Under the pieces are notes generated by a model, which made no database searches, had not been told where the DNA came from, and saw only the letters and a list, made by a program, of their open reading frames with translations. A stretch of DNA of 56,957 nt, taken from SIBU01 sp964430335. GTDB taxonomy: Bacteria > Patescibacteriota > Minisyncoccia > Phycocordibacterales > SIBU01. The stretch is taken from the NCBI GenBank assembly GCA_964430335.1, contig CAYSEN010000004.1, positions 1 to 56,957 of the forward strand, written 5' to 3'. The translations under genes were made by a program, and so were the position numbers. Positions 39,393-46,599 of the stretch are shown piece by piece (position 1 is the stretch's first letter; each line of letters starts with the position of its first letter).

Positions 39393-40271
39393 TTATTTTA
39401 TTACCAAATTCTCCCCATCCGACTCCATCACAATCGTGCCAAGCTCATCTGTCCTTAAAATTTCTAACCCGAATTTTTCTAAAGTATCGAGTGTTTCCTT
39501 ATGAGGATGACCATATTTATTACCCTTACCATCGGAAATGACCGCCATTTTTGGATCAACTAGCCCGACAAACTCCTCAGATGTTGAAGTGCGGGAACCA
39601 TGATGTCCCACCTTGAGCACGTCACTTTTTAAATTCTTCGCGTCAATTTTATCTAAATAATGTTCAATGTTTGAGGGCGAATCTCCTGTAAACATTATCG
39701 AGGTGTTTCCGTAAACTAGCCTACCGACAACAGAACCGTCATTTGTCGCCAAACCTAAAACATCACGATCGGGAAACAAAACGTCGAAGTGAACTCCTCG
39801 CTCTCTGTCGAGCCAAATAGTTTCTCCCCTATTTACCACCGCCCTTTCAACTTTTTTATCTATAACAATTCTCTCGAGCTCTTTGTAGGTTGCCGAAGGT
39901 GAATCTGTTCCAGGTTCTAGAATTTCCTCAACTTTGTAGCTATTGAGCACATCAATAAATCCGCCAATATGGTCCAAATCAGGATTGGTGACCATAATCA
40001 TATTGATAGAACGGTCATAGAAAGGCATGACCTTTCTAAGGGCCGGCAAAACATTTTTAGGAGGTCCGCCATCTATAAGCATTTGATTGCCGTTCGGTGC
40101 CTCGATAAAAATGGCGTCACCTTGGCCAATATCGAGAAAAGCGATTTTCAAAATATTTCCGTGTTTCTCATTCAAAACGGCATACCAAATAAAGCCTGTG
40201 GCTACAAAAAGGGTAATTAATAGGTAGATTCGAAGATTTTTCTTGAGTGACTCCACGAAAAAAGTATACAC
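39393..40271 (-). CDS. ComEC C-terminal-like metallo-beta-lactamase hydrolase
   Basis: 292 residues from GTG 40271, or 287 from GTG 40256; a TATACT box 6 nt before 40256 favours the latter as a leaderless start. An N-terminal membrane helix (about 14-31) anchors an MBL domain: LKIAFLDIGQGDAIFIEAPNGNQMLIDGG, TNPDLDHIGG, FTGDSP, LKVGHHGSRTS. This is the DNA-degrading domain normally fused to the C-terminus of ComEC. The usual first His of the THPDxDHIGG motif is Asn here. It probably works with the separate ComEC channel gene at 41423. Confidence 0.85.
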   Translation of the reverse strand: MYTFFVESLKKNLRIYLLITLFVATGFIWYAVLNEKHGNILKIAFLDIGQGDAIFIEAPNGNQMLIDGGPPKNVLPALRKVMPFYDRSINMIMVTNPDLDHIGGFIDVLNSYKVEEILEPGTDSPSATYKELERIVIDKKVERAVVNRGETIWLDRERGVHFDVLFPDRDVLGLATNDGSVVGRLVYGNTSIMFTGDSPSNIEHYLDKIDAKNLKSDVLKVGHHGSRTSTSEEFVGLVDPKMAVISDGKGNKYGHPHKETLDTLEKFGLEILRTDELGTIVMESDGENLVIK

Positions 40272-40322
40272 CCGATTTTCACTATCGTGATAGAATGAAA
40301 TTATTAGTTAATCACCAAACCC

Positions 40323-40913
40323 ATGAAAAAATTTGAGGAACAAAAGTTCGACATCCCTGCCCTAAAAGGAATTTCAGCAAAAACTATCGAGGAACACTTG
40401 AAACTTTATGCTGGTTACGTAAAACACAGCAATCTTATTCTTGAAAAAATCGAGGAGATGAAAAAAGATTCTGAGAAAAATGCTTACGCACTAGCTGAGG
40501 TAAACAGAAGATTTGGTTTTGAATTTAACGGCATGAGAAATCATGAAGTGTATTTTAGGGCGCTAGAAGGCGGCGCGAAGGTGCTTTCCGAAAGCGTTCT
40601 TCGCGCCGCAATTTCCGAGAAGTGGGGCTCCTACGAAAACTGGCTAGCCGAATTTAAAGCCATCGCCCTTACTCGCGGTATTGGCTGGGCGATGCTCTAC
40701 TACGACAGAGCTTCCGGTGAACTTTTAAATGCATGGATTGACGAACAGCACTTAGGCCAACTTCAAAACTGTGCGCTCATTTTGGGCCTTGATATGTGGG
40801 AACACTCTTTCGTGGCTGATTACCAGCCATCTGGAAAGAAAACCTACGTTGAGGATTTTTTTACTAATTTAAATTGGTCTGTGGTAGAAGAAAATTTTAA
40901 TAAGGCGAAATAG
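40323..40913 (+). CDS. sodA: Superoxide dismutase, Fe/Mn type
   Basis: 196 residues. All four metal ligands can be placed: His25 (EEHLKLYAGYVKHSN), His74 (GMRNHEVYF), Asp157 and His161 (GLDMWEHSF). The family length is kept, though the sequence is divergent (canonical DVWEHAYY is DMWEHSFV). It detoxifies superoxide, so the cell meets oxygen. An extended -10 box TGATAGAAT lies at 40288-40296. Fe or Mn preference cannot be settled from sequence. Confidence 0.92.
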   Translation: MKKFEEQKFDIPALKGISAKTIEEHLKLYAGYVKHSNLILEKIEEMKKDSEKNAYALAEVNRRFGFEFNGMRNHEVYFRALEGGAKVLSESVLRAAISEKWGSYENWLAEFKAIALTRGIGWAMLYYDRASGELLNAWIDEQHLGQLQNCALILGLDMWEHSFVADYQPSGKKTYVEDFFTNLNWSVVEENFNKAK

Positions 40914-40917
40914 AAAA

Positions 40918-40953
40918 AAGAAAACTGACTCGTGCCTAAGCGGCAGGAGTCAG
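40918..40953 (-). terminator. Terminator overlapping the stop of the hypothetical gene at 40936
   Basis: CTGACTC.TGCC/GGCA.GAGTCAG hairpin with one mismatch; the TAA stop lies in the loop and T residues follow on the minus strand. Confidence 0.8.
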
Positions 40954-41394
40954 AACTTTGCCTTGTCGAAAATCGCAATCATCATCGCATCGTACACACG
41001 GGAAGCTTGATGCCAAAAGGAGATGTGAAAGTTTTTCGAGAATACGCTTTCGGAGTAGGTTTTCAGAAACGGACGTCTGGCCAACCAAGCAAAGACCCAT
41101 CTCAGCCAAGCGGATTCCCAAAACGTTCCCTGAATGGAGACCGAGAGGTTCGAGCTCCGGCAAAAAGAAAGCGGCTTGGCACTTAAGCCTTTTGCCAGTC
41201 AAAACTTCATAGACAATGGCAAGTGGTCTTTCTTTTACTTTAGGACTTTCAACCCTTGAGATGTGGATAGGGCCGTTTTCGTACGCGACCGTTGCGATAT
41301 ATTTGCAAGGTTCGAGTGCACCGAGAACATCGAGGTACCCCTCGATGGTGAGTTTTGTGATCGAATGACCACCACCGACGAGTATCGTGTTCAT
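40936..41394 (-). CDS. Hypothetical protein
   Basis: 152 residues, not recognised. It begins MNTILVGGGHSITKLTIEGY, a strand-loop-helix start; the middle holds SPKVKERPLAIVYEVLTGKR and the end a Cys/Asp cluster (CVRCDDDCDF). No signal or membrane segment. It is richer in G+C than the flanking comEC and sod genes. It is 28 nt downstream of comEC on the same strand and terminates in a hairpin that includes its stop. Confidence 0.55.
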   Translation of the reverse strand: MNTILVGGGHSITKLTIEGYLDVLGALEPCKYIATVAYENGPIHISRVESPKVKERPLAIVYEVLTGKRLKCQAAFFLPELEPLGLHSGNVLGIRLAEMGLCLVGQTSVSENLLRKRILEKLSHLLLASSFPCVRCDDDCDFRQGKVLTPAA

Positions 41395-41422
41395 AAAAAC
41401 AGGAGGACTTTCTAAGCCTTTA

Positions 41423-42925
41423 TCATACCGAAGTTTTTACTTTTTTACTATGGAAATAAATAATTACCAACAAATAAATAAAATAGGCAAATAAGGCAAG
41501 TAGTAAATTAAAGCCATGAAAGGCCATAACCGCAAACGGCAATTTTGAGAAAAACTCAACTACATAAAGTTCGTATGAGAGAAGAGCGTAAGAGATAAAG
41601 GCGAATGGAAAAGCTATGACAGTTGAAACGAAACCCAAAACACCGGTTAGAAAACCGAAAAACATTGTCGCGGGAACCACAGAGAGAATAAGCAGGTTAA
41701 CAGGCAACGCAACAATAGAGAGCTCCCCCATTTTGTAGAGTAGCATCGGCAAAACAAAAACTTGAGTTGAAAGTGTGGCGACCACGACAGAGCGTAGACC
41801 AAATTTTTCGGTAATAAATTGAAAATATTTTTCTAAAATAGGTGAAACATAGATTAGAGCAAGTGTTGAAGCAAAACTTAGTTGAAACGAGGAATCGAAA
41901 ACTAAAATTTTTGGGTTCTGCAAAATCATTAGAAACCCCGCAATCATAAGAGCACGAGTAATCTCATATTTTCTTCCTGTGGCACGAGCCAAAATGACAA
42001 GTAGCGCCATTAAGCTCGCACGCACTACAGTCGCTGAACCACCCGTCGTGATTGCAAAAAGCACAATTCCGACCGCACCAAAAACCTGGCCAAAATATCT
42101 TGGTAGAAAGCCGAAAAAACTAATGATTGCCTCGGCAACAATCGTGATGTTGTAACCTGAAAGCACAACGATATGAATGACTCCCGCCCTTCTAAAATCT
42201 TCGAGTAGATCCTTCCCTAGTGACTGTTTAGCACCAACCACCAAACCTCCAAGCAATGATGCATGGGGCTCAGGAATACTGGCTCTTATATTTTCCAAAA
42301 ACTTATTTTTTACTTTAAGTAAAACAGAAACAACAAAATTACCGTTTTCACTGCTCAAAAGTTCAGTTTTTGGTCGGCTGATTTCGTAATAAATACCTTC
42401 CTTTGCGAGGTAACTCTGATAATCAAAAACCTTCCCATTTTCGTCAGCAAAATTTTTTGGTTTTTGTAACAACCCTTTCAGTTTTAATCTGTCACCGTAT
42501 TGAAATTTTGGATACAAATCAGTCACAACGAGTGCTTTAGTAGAGACTTCTTGTTCAGAACCGCTCTGTGTCGCCGACTGAATTTCCACAGTAAGACGGA
42601 CAGAATCTCTTCTCTCGTCTGGCTCATCGGAAACCTGAACTTCGAATTCTCCAACTTGGCCAATATTCCTATCGAGGAAACTATCTCCTGCAAAAAATGT
42701 CGTTGCACTAAAACGTAAAACACCTAATGCAAAAAATAGTAGAAAAGCGGAAAGAAAATAGAGCCGGCGCCCTTTGGGCGCCGGCTCTATTTTCTCCACA
42801 AGAAACACCGCACCTGCAATCAAAGCCAAAAACAACCCGAAATAAATTCCAAAATCCCAAAATGAACTTATCAAAACCCCAAAAACAAACCCACTTAAAC
42901 AAATTAAAAGTGATTGATTCTTCAT
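41423..42925 (-). CDS. comEC: ComEC/Rec2 DNA-uptake channel, without the hydrolase domain
   Basis: 500 residues, N-terminal membrane segments, an OB-like external domain (about 90-160: VSDEPDERRDSVRLTVEIQS) and the competence domain with helix motifs GLVVGAKQSLGKDLLEDFRRAGVIHIVVLSGYNI and TTGGSATVVRASLMALL. ComEC moves single-stranded DNA across the membrane during natural transformation. The C-terminal MBL domain is absent and is encoded separately at 39393-40271. Its start overlaps the RNase H stop by 4 nt (ATGA). A 41-nt perfect palindrome lies within its coding sequence. Confidence 0.92.
   Translation of the reverse strand: MKNQSLLICLSGFVFGVLISSFWDFGIYFGLFLALIAGAVFLVEKIEPAPKGRRLYFLSAFLLFFALGVLRFSATTFFAGDSFLDRNIGQVGEFEVQVSDEPDERRDSVRLTVEIQSATQSGSEQEVSTKALVVTDLYPKFQYGDRLKLKGLLQKPKNFADENGKVFDYQSYLAKEGIYYEISRPKTELLSSENGNFVVSVLLKVKNKFLENIRASIPEPHASLLGGLVVGAKQSLGKDLLEDFRRAGVIHIVVLSGYNITIVAEAIISFFGFLPRYFGQVFGAVGIVLFAITTGGSATVVRASLMALLVILARATGRKYEITRALMIAGFLMILQNPKILVFDSSFQLSFASTLALIYVSPILEKYFQFITEKFGLRSVVVATLSTQVFVLPMLLYKMGELSIVALPVNLLILSVVPATMFFGFLTGVLGFVSTVIAFPFAFISYALLSYELYVVEFFSKLPFAVMAFHGFNLLLALFAYFIYLLVIIYFHSKKVKTSV
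42754..42794. repeat. 41-nt perfect palindrome inside comEC
   Basis: A 19-bp stem (42754-42772 with 42776-42794) and a 3-nt loop. GC-rich core GAGCCGGCGCCC flanked by AT, the same build as the terminators of this genome. In comEC it encodes EKIEPAPKGRRLYF. Confidence 0.9.
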
Positions 42926-43674
42926 TTACTATCATTCATTTGAGCGATAATTTTTGCTTCGTCATCAGCACTTAAGGCTTTTTTGTATTTCGCTCTTTTC
43001 CCTTTAACTCGTGCCTCGCACTCTGCCCATGTTTTATGAGTTTCAATCTTTCCCTCTACCATACTCACATAAGAATAGGCCTTTGCGTTTGAGTGACTAC
43101 TTCTAGAGCTTTTTGTTGCTACTGCACTAGAGTCTTCCTTCAAATCTAAAATATTTTTCACAGGATAGTTTTCTAAAGGTCCAAAATACAAATCAATTGC
43201 GGTGCTATCCGCAAAAGCGGTGGCAATCTCGTCACACCTCTCGTTCCCAGCAACACCTACGTGTCCTCCGACTTGTTTCCACTCGATTTTCTTTCCTTTG
43301 GTCTGTGCGAACAACTCTTCCCACAAATCTCGATTTTCAACTTCATTTTTCGTCGCAGTTTTCCAACCGTTTTTCTGCCAACCAAAAACCCACTTAGTAA
43401 TTCCGTTTATAACGTAAGAAGAGTCGGAATAGACTACAGTTGGTAGTTCATAGTTTTTAGTTGTTAGAAATGAAAGGGCCTCAATACAGGCGCGAAGCTC
43501 CATTCGGTTGTTGGTGGTGTGATCTTCTCTGCCTCCGAGTTCCTTAATTTCGTGATTCCTTATTCCTGATTCTTGATTCTTTGGCGCGATTACTATCGCG
43601 CCAAACCCTCCCGGCCCAGGATTTCCTCGAGAAGAGCCGTCCGTAAATATTGTAATTCGTGATTCGTGATTCAT
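42922..43674 (-). CDS. rnhA: RNase HI with a C-terminal viroplasmin-like domain
   Basis: 250 residues. The catalytic set is complete: Asp12 (FTDGSSRGNPGPGG), Glu59 (NNRMEL), Asp84 (VYSDSSYV), His138 and Asp148 (GGHVGVAGNERCDEIA). It hydrolyses RNA in RNA-DNA hybrids. After about residue 195, AYSYVSMVEGKIETHKTWAE and CEARVKGKRAKYKKALSADDEAKII resemble the hybrid-binding (viroplasmin) domain, normally N-terminal in eukaryotic RNase H1. Two in-frame stretches, about 32-44 and 70-80, are encoded by 7-nt-period repeats, and the start codon lies in a third. Confidence 0.92.
   Translation of the reverse strand: MNHESRITIFTDGSSRGNPGPGGFGAIVIAPKNQESGIRNHEIKELGGREDHTTNNRMELRACIEALSFLTTKNYELPTVVYSDSSYVINGITKWVFGWQKNGWKTATKNEVENRDLWEELFAQTKGKKIEWKQVGGHVGVAGNERCDEIATAFADSTAIDLYFGPLENYPVKNILDLKEDSSAVATKSSRSSHSNAKAYSYVSMVEGKIETHKTWAECEARVKGKRAKYKKALSADDEAKIIAQMNDSK
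43434..43467 (-). repeat. CTAcaAA heptamer repeat inside RNase H
   Basis: On the minus strand: CTAACAA CTAAAAA then CTATGAA CTACCAA CTGTAG; encodes TTKNYELPTV, a region three residues longer than in Escherichia coli RNase HI. Confidence 0.7.
43552..43579 (-). repeat. GAATCAC heptamer repeat inside RNase H
   Basis: On the minus strand: GAATCAA GAATCAG then GAATAAG GAATCAC; encodes an insertion NQESGIRNHE in a surface loop between two strands. Confidence 0.75.
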
Positions 43675-43686
43675 AATTCTTGATTT
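43652..43686 (-). repeat. GAATCAC heptamer repeat spanning the RNase H start codon
   Basis: On the minus strand: AATCAAG AATTATG then AATCACG AATCACG AATTAC; the ATG is inside the repeat and the first residues NHESRIT are encoded by it. Confidence 0.75.
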
Positions 43687-43710
43687 AAGTATGATGATTA
43701 TAACAGAAAA

Positions 43711-43737
43711 GAAAAAGCCCGGAATAAATTCCGGACT
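43711..43737 (-). terminator. Terminator after the hypothetical gene at 43744
   Basis: GTCCGGAA.../...TTCCGGGC hairpin followed by T5 on the minus strand. Confidence 0.8.
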
Positions 43738-43743
43738 CGAAAA

Positions 43744-44019
43744 TCAGGCGATGCGTTCGACGGAGTGGCCCTGGATGACATGACCTTTGCCAGCAAGGTA
43801 ACCCCGGATAAGACCTAGCACACCACCTGTTTCAAGGAAATATCCTTCTCCATCGTCTTGCCCGAAACGCCCGTCGATGACGACCACGATCTCGTTGAGT
43901 TCGCTGCCATTCGAAATTTGGGGCCGGTCGTACCCCGCCTCGGTAAGCATCCTGAACAAATCAAGGAAGGCGCCTGGTTGAATCCTGTCGACGGTGACCT
44001 TAACGCGTATTTTCTTCAT
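43744..44019 (-). CDS. Hypothetical small protein
   Basis: 91 residues, not recognised. Begins MKKIRVKVTVDRIQPGAFLD, then FRMLTEAGYDRPQISNGSEL and VVVIDGRFGQDDGEGYFLETGG; an alternating strand/helix pattern suggests a small alpha/beta fold. No Cys, signal or membrane segment. It lies 41 nt downstream of recJ on the same strand and has a terminator of its own. Its G+C content is visibly higher than that of recJ. Confidence 0.55.
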   Translation of the reverse strand: MKKIRVKVTVDRIQPGAFLDLFRMLTEAGYDRPQISNGSELNEIVVVIDGRFGQDDGEGYFLETGGVLGLIRGYLAGKGHVIQGHSVERIA

Positions 44020-44060
44020 GTTCTGCTGTGTTTGAACTAGTGCAAAACATAAGTGAACGA

Positions 44061-45764
44061 CTAGAATATGTCAACAATCCTCAGTCTAAGTTCGGGATAA
44101 TTTTTAAACATCGATTTTTCAAAAGTGGCCACGAGATTTACTGGTTTCTCGGGCTCCACGTCTCTTCCCCAATCCTTGCTAGTCTTGAAAAAAGTAATGG
44201 CAGAAAGTTTTTTTCCGTCAGGCTTAACAAACATCAGTTCGAGATGATTTTTCTCTTTTCCAAAATGCTTTACATCTTTAGGCACAACATTTCGAAGCAG
44301 AAAAAGAGGTTTATGATTGCCGGTGCCATATGGAGCAAGCTGTTCAACAACTTTGTAGTTGTCCCAATTTACGTCCGAAAGTGAAAGCTCCCAGTCGAGG
44401 AGCTCTTTTGCGGTCGCGCCAGTCTGCGCGGACGCGACCGCTTCAAACGCATTATTTAGTTCCTCTTCTAGAGTGTGGATTTTTTCATTGGAGACCGCAA
44501 ACCCACCAGAAAACGCGTGTCCACCGAATTGCAAAAAAGTTCCGGACGAAACCTTGTTCATAAGCTCAACAAGATTAGCCTTCTCGGCCGAACGACAAGA
44601 ACCTTTAATCACGCCGTCACCATCCCTTCCCCAGAGAAAAACCGGGCAGTTGTACTCATTGGCACATGTGTTCGCAGCCAAACCCAAAAGAGCCGGTCTC
44701 CACTCCGGATTTCCGATTACAATTACCTTTCTTGGAGAATCATCGTAACGTTCACGAATAATTTTCTTAATTTCTTTAGCCAGCGCAGCCACTGTGCCTT
44801 TTCTTTCATCGTTAATTTTATTTAAATGTTCCGCTAAAATGTCGGCGTCGGCCTCGTCTGAAGTGGAAAGTAGCCGAAACGCGTCCATAGGAACACCCAT
44901 TCTCGAAGCCGCGTTAATTCTTGGACCAATCGTAAAACCAATATCCTCTTCAGTGAGATACCTCTTTTGAACTTTTAGTTTCTCGAGGAGTTTATTGAGA
45001 CCGACCCGTGGCGATTTTCTTAAAACCATGAGTCCGTAGTATGCAAACAATCGATTTTCACCAACTAGTGGCACCATATCTGAAAGTGTTGCCACCCCGA
45101 CCATGTCGAGCAACCATTTCTCCCAGCCAGAAGACACAGTTGGTAGTTTATAGTTTGTAGTTTGTAGACGAGATACAAGAGCTTGGATCAATTTGAAAGT
45201 GACACCTGCGCCACAGAGCATTTTTTCTGGATACTGACACCCTTCTTGTTTTGGATTCAAAATCGCAAAGGCTTCCGGCAAAACAGGTCCGGGTAAATGA
45301 TGGTCAATCACGATCACATCGATACCAAGTTCTTTGGCCCGCGCAATTTGCTCCAAATCCCCCGTACCACAATCAAGAGTCACTACCAGATTTACACCAT
45401 CCTTCGCAAACTGCTCAATCGCCTCGATATTTAAACCAAAACCTTCATTGTGCCTGTGTGGAATGTAATTTTGGAAATTTTTGAATCCAATTTTTTTAAA
45501 GAAATCATGAAAAATCACTCCAGCGGGAATGCCGTCCGTGTCGTAATCGCTGTAAATAATAACTTTTTCATTTTTTTCCACAGCCTTTAAAACCCTAGAA
45601 ACAACCTTTTCCATATCCTTCATTGTAAATGGATCATGAAGATGCTTCTCGTAATTCGGGTTAAGAAAACTATTTATTTCTTCAGCGTTTTCAATTCCAC
45701 GATGAAAAAGCAAATGTTCAAGAAGTGTGTCGCCCTTGATCGGTCTTAGTTCGTACTTTTTCAT
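44061..45764 (-). CDS. recJ: Single-stranded-DNA exonuclease RecJ
   Basis: 567 residues, the compact RecJ form. DHH-family motifs: YSDYDTDG (about 71-78), DHH at 154-156 (VIVIDHHLPG), GPRINAASRMG (motif of the nuclease core), and the DHHA1 signature GGHAFSGGFAVS. A C-terminal OB-like domain follows. It degrades single-stranded DNA 5' to 3' in repair and recombination. Residues about 199-210 (RLQTTNYKLPTV) are encoded by a heptamer repeat and appear to be an insertion. An imperfect inverted repeat of about 130 nt abuts the start codon. Confidence 0.95.
   Translation of the reverse strand: MKKYELRPIKGDTLLEHLLFHRGIENAEEINSFLNPNYEKHLHDPFTMKDMEKVVSRVLKAVEKNEKVIIYSDYDTDGIPAGVIFHDFFKKIGFKNFQNYIPHRHNEGFGLNIEAIEQFAKDGVNLVVTLDCGTGDLEQIARAKELGIDVIVIDHHLPGPVLPEAFAILNPKQEGCQYPEKMLCGAGVTFKLIQALVSRLQTTNYKLPTVSSGWEKWLLDMVGVATLSDMVPLVGENRLFAYYGLMVLRKSPRVGLNKLLEKLKVQKRYLTEEDIGFTIGPRINAASRMGVPMDAFRLLSTSDEADADILAEHLNKINDERKGTVAALAKEIKKIIRERYDDSPRKVIVIGNPEWRPALLGLAANTCANEYNCPVFLWGRDGDGVIKGSCRSAEKANLVELMNKVSSGTFLQFGGHAFSGGFAVSNEKIHTLEEELNNAFEAVASAQTGATAKELLDWELSLSDVNWDNYKVVEQLAPYGTGNHKPLFLLRNVVPKDVKHFGKEKNHLELMFVKPDGKKLSAITFFKTSKDWGRDVEPEKPVNLVATFEKSMFKNYPELRLRIVDIF
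45135..45167 (-). repeat. CTACAAA heptamer repeat inside recJ
   Basis: On the minus strand: CTACAAA CTACAAA then CTATAAA CTACCAA CTGTG, translated in frame as LQTTNYKLPTV. Confidence 0.8.
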
Positions 45765-45765
45765 C

Positions 45766-45898
45766 CGGTAGTGAAAAATGGCGTCGTTTGCTGTTAAGCA
45801 ATTTTACGCCAAGTTATGTTAAGCGTAGATTTGTAAATGAAAACAAAAATATGTTAATCCCAGATGTAGCAAACAGCAACGCCATTTTCTACTACGGG
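45766..45898. repeat. Long imperfect inverted repeat upstream of recJ
   Basis: Arms at about 45766-45793 and 45874-45898 pair over more than 20 bp (GTAGT, AAAATGGCG and TGCTG blocks) with small gaps, enclosing about 80 nt of A/T-rich sequence. It lies directly before the recJ start. It could be a structured leader, an ncRNA or a MITE-like element. Nothing else is seen in 45765-45927. Confidence 0.6.
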
Positions 45899-45927
45899 GC
45901 ATAAACGCCATTGTAACACAGGGCAAA

Positions 45928-45955
45928 TTGACAAAACTCAACAAAAGAATAGTCT
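45928..45955 (+). promoter_or_regulatory. Promoter of the hypothetical gene at 45980
   Basis: TTGACA (45928-45933), 16-nt spacer, TAGTCT (45950-45955). Leader of about 18 nt. Confidence 0.65.
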
Positions 45956-45979
45956 AGTGGCAGTATCAATGATCACCAC

Positions 45980-46501
45980 ATGAAAGCAAGTCTAAACGGA
46001 ATCTTCAGAGAAACCCTCACACAAACCCGTGGGCAACTGGCCGGCGAGAAACGCAAAAAGACAGAGGCACACAAAAAACAGCTCGAAATCGAAGAACGCC
46101 TTCGACAAAGGGCGTTAGGAGCACTCAAGGAGTGCGGTAAAACACTCACCAAGATTACGAAAGAGGTTAGGAGGATCGCTGAGATCCTTCATTCCCCAAA
46201 CGGAGACTTCGATAGCGAGTCAACGAACCACAAGCTTCTCACCCTTTGCCAGGTTGAGATTGCCGGAGTTTCGTATATCGCGTGCATTCAGGCTCCCAAA
46301 CCTAAGGTGAGGAGACTACGAAAGAGGGCGATTTCCGTGTACTGCAAGAGCAGAGGCGATATCGTTTTCTTTCCTCTGCACCCGGACGACCTTCACACGA
46401 TAGGAGTCGGAATGATCGACTTTCTCTGTTCCCTGACGGAGCCAGAGAACCTGGTCAAGGCGATTGCTAAGGCAGTTGCCAAAAACCGTTTTGAGAGATG
46501 A
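45980..46501 (+). CDS. Hypothetical basic protein
   Basis: 173 residues, not recognised. The first ~75 residues are Lys/Arg/Glu-rich and helical (GEKRKKTEAHKKQLEIEERL), probably a coiled coil. The rest is a compact domain with CQVEIAGVSYIACIQAPKPK and VYCKSRGDIVFFPLHPDDLH. No signal or membrane segment. It ends in TGA and is a G+C-rich single-gene cassette with promoter and terminator. The basic helical region could bind nucleic acid, but that is only a possibility. Confidence 0.6.
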   Translation: MKASLNGIFRETLTQTRGQLAGEKRKKTEAHKKQLEIEERLRQRALGALKECGKTLTKITKEVRRIAEILHSPNGDFDSESTNHKLLTLCQVEIAGVSYIACIQAPKPKVRRLRKRAISVYCKSRGDIVFFPLHPDDLHTIGVGMIDFLCSLTEPENLVKAIAKAVAKNRFER

Positions 46502-46520
46502 GAAAACTAAGTTTTGTTTG

Positions 46521-46550
46521 GCCGGGCGCGTAAGCGCGCCCGGCTTTTTC
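46521..46550 (+). terminator. Terminator after the hypothetical gene at 45980
   Basis: GCCGGGCGCG/CGCGCCCGGC, 10 bp, loop TAAG, followed by T5. Confidence 0.92.
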
Positions 46551-46571
46551 TTTTTCTCTCTTTTCTATATA

Positions 46572-46599
46572 CTATCCACTACAAACTACCAACTATTTT
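46572..46599 (+). repeat. CTACAAA heptamer repeat before the HIT gene
   Basis: CTATCCA CTACAAA then CTACCAA CTATTTT immediately before the ATG; same family as in recJ and RNase H. Confidence 0.7.
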
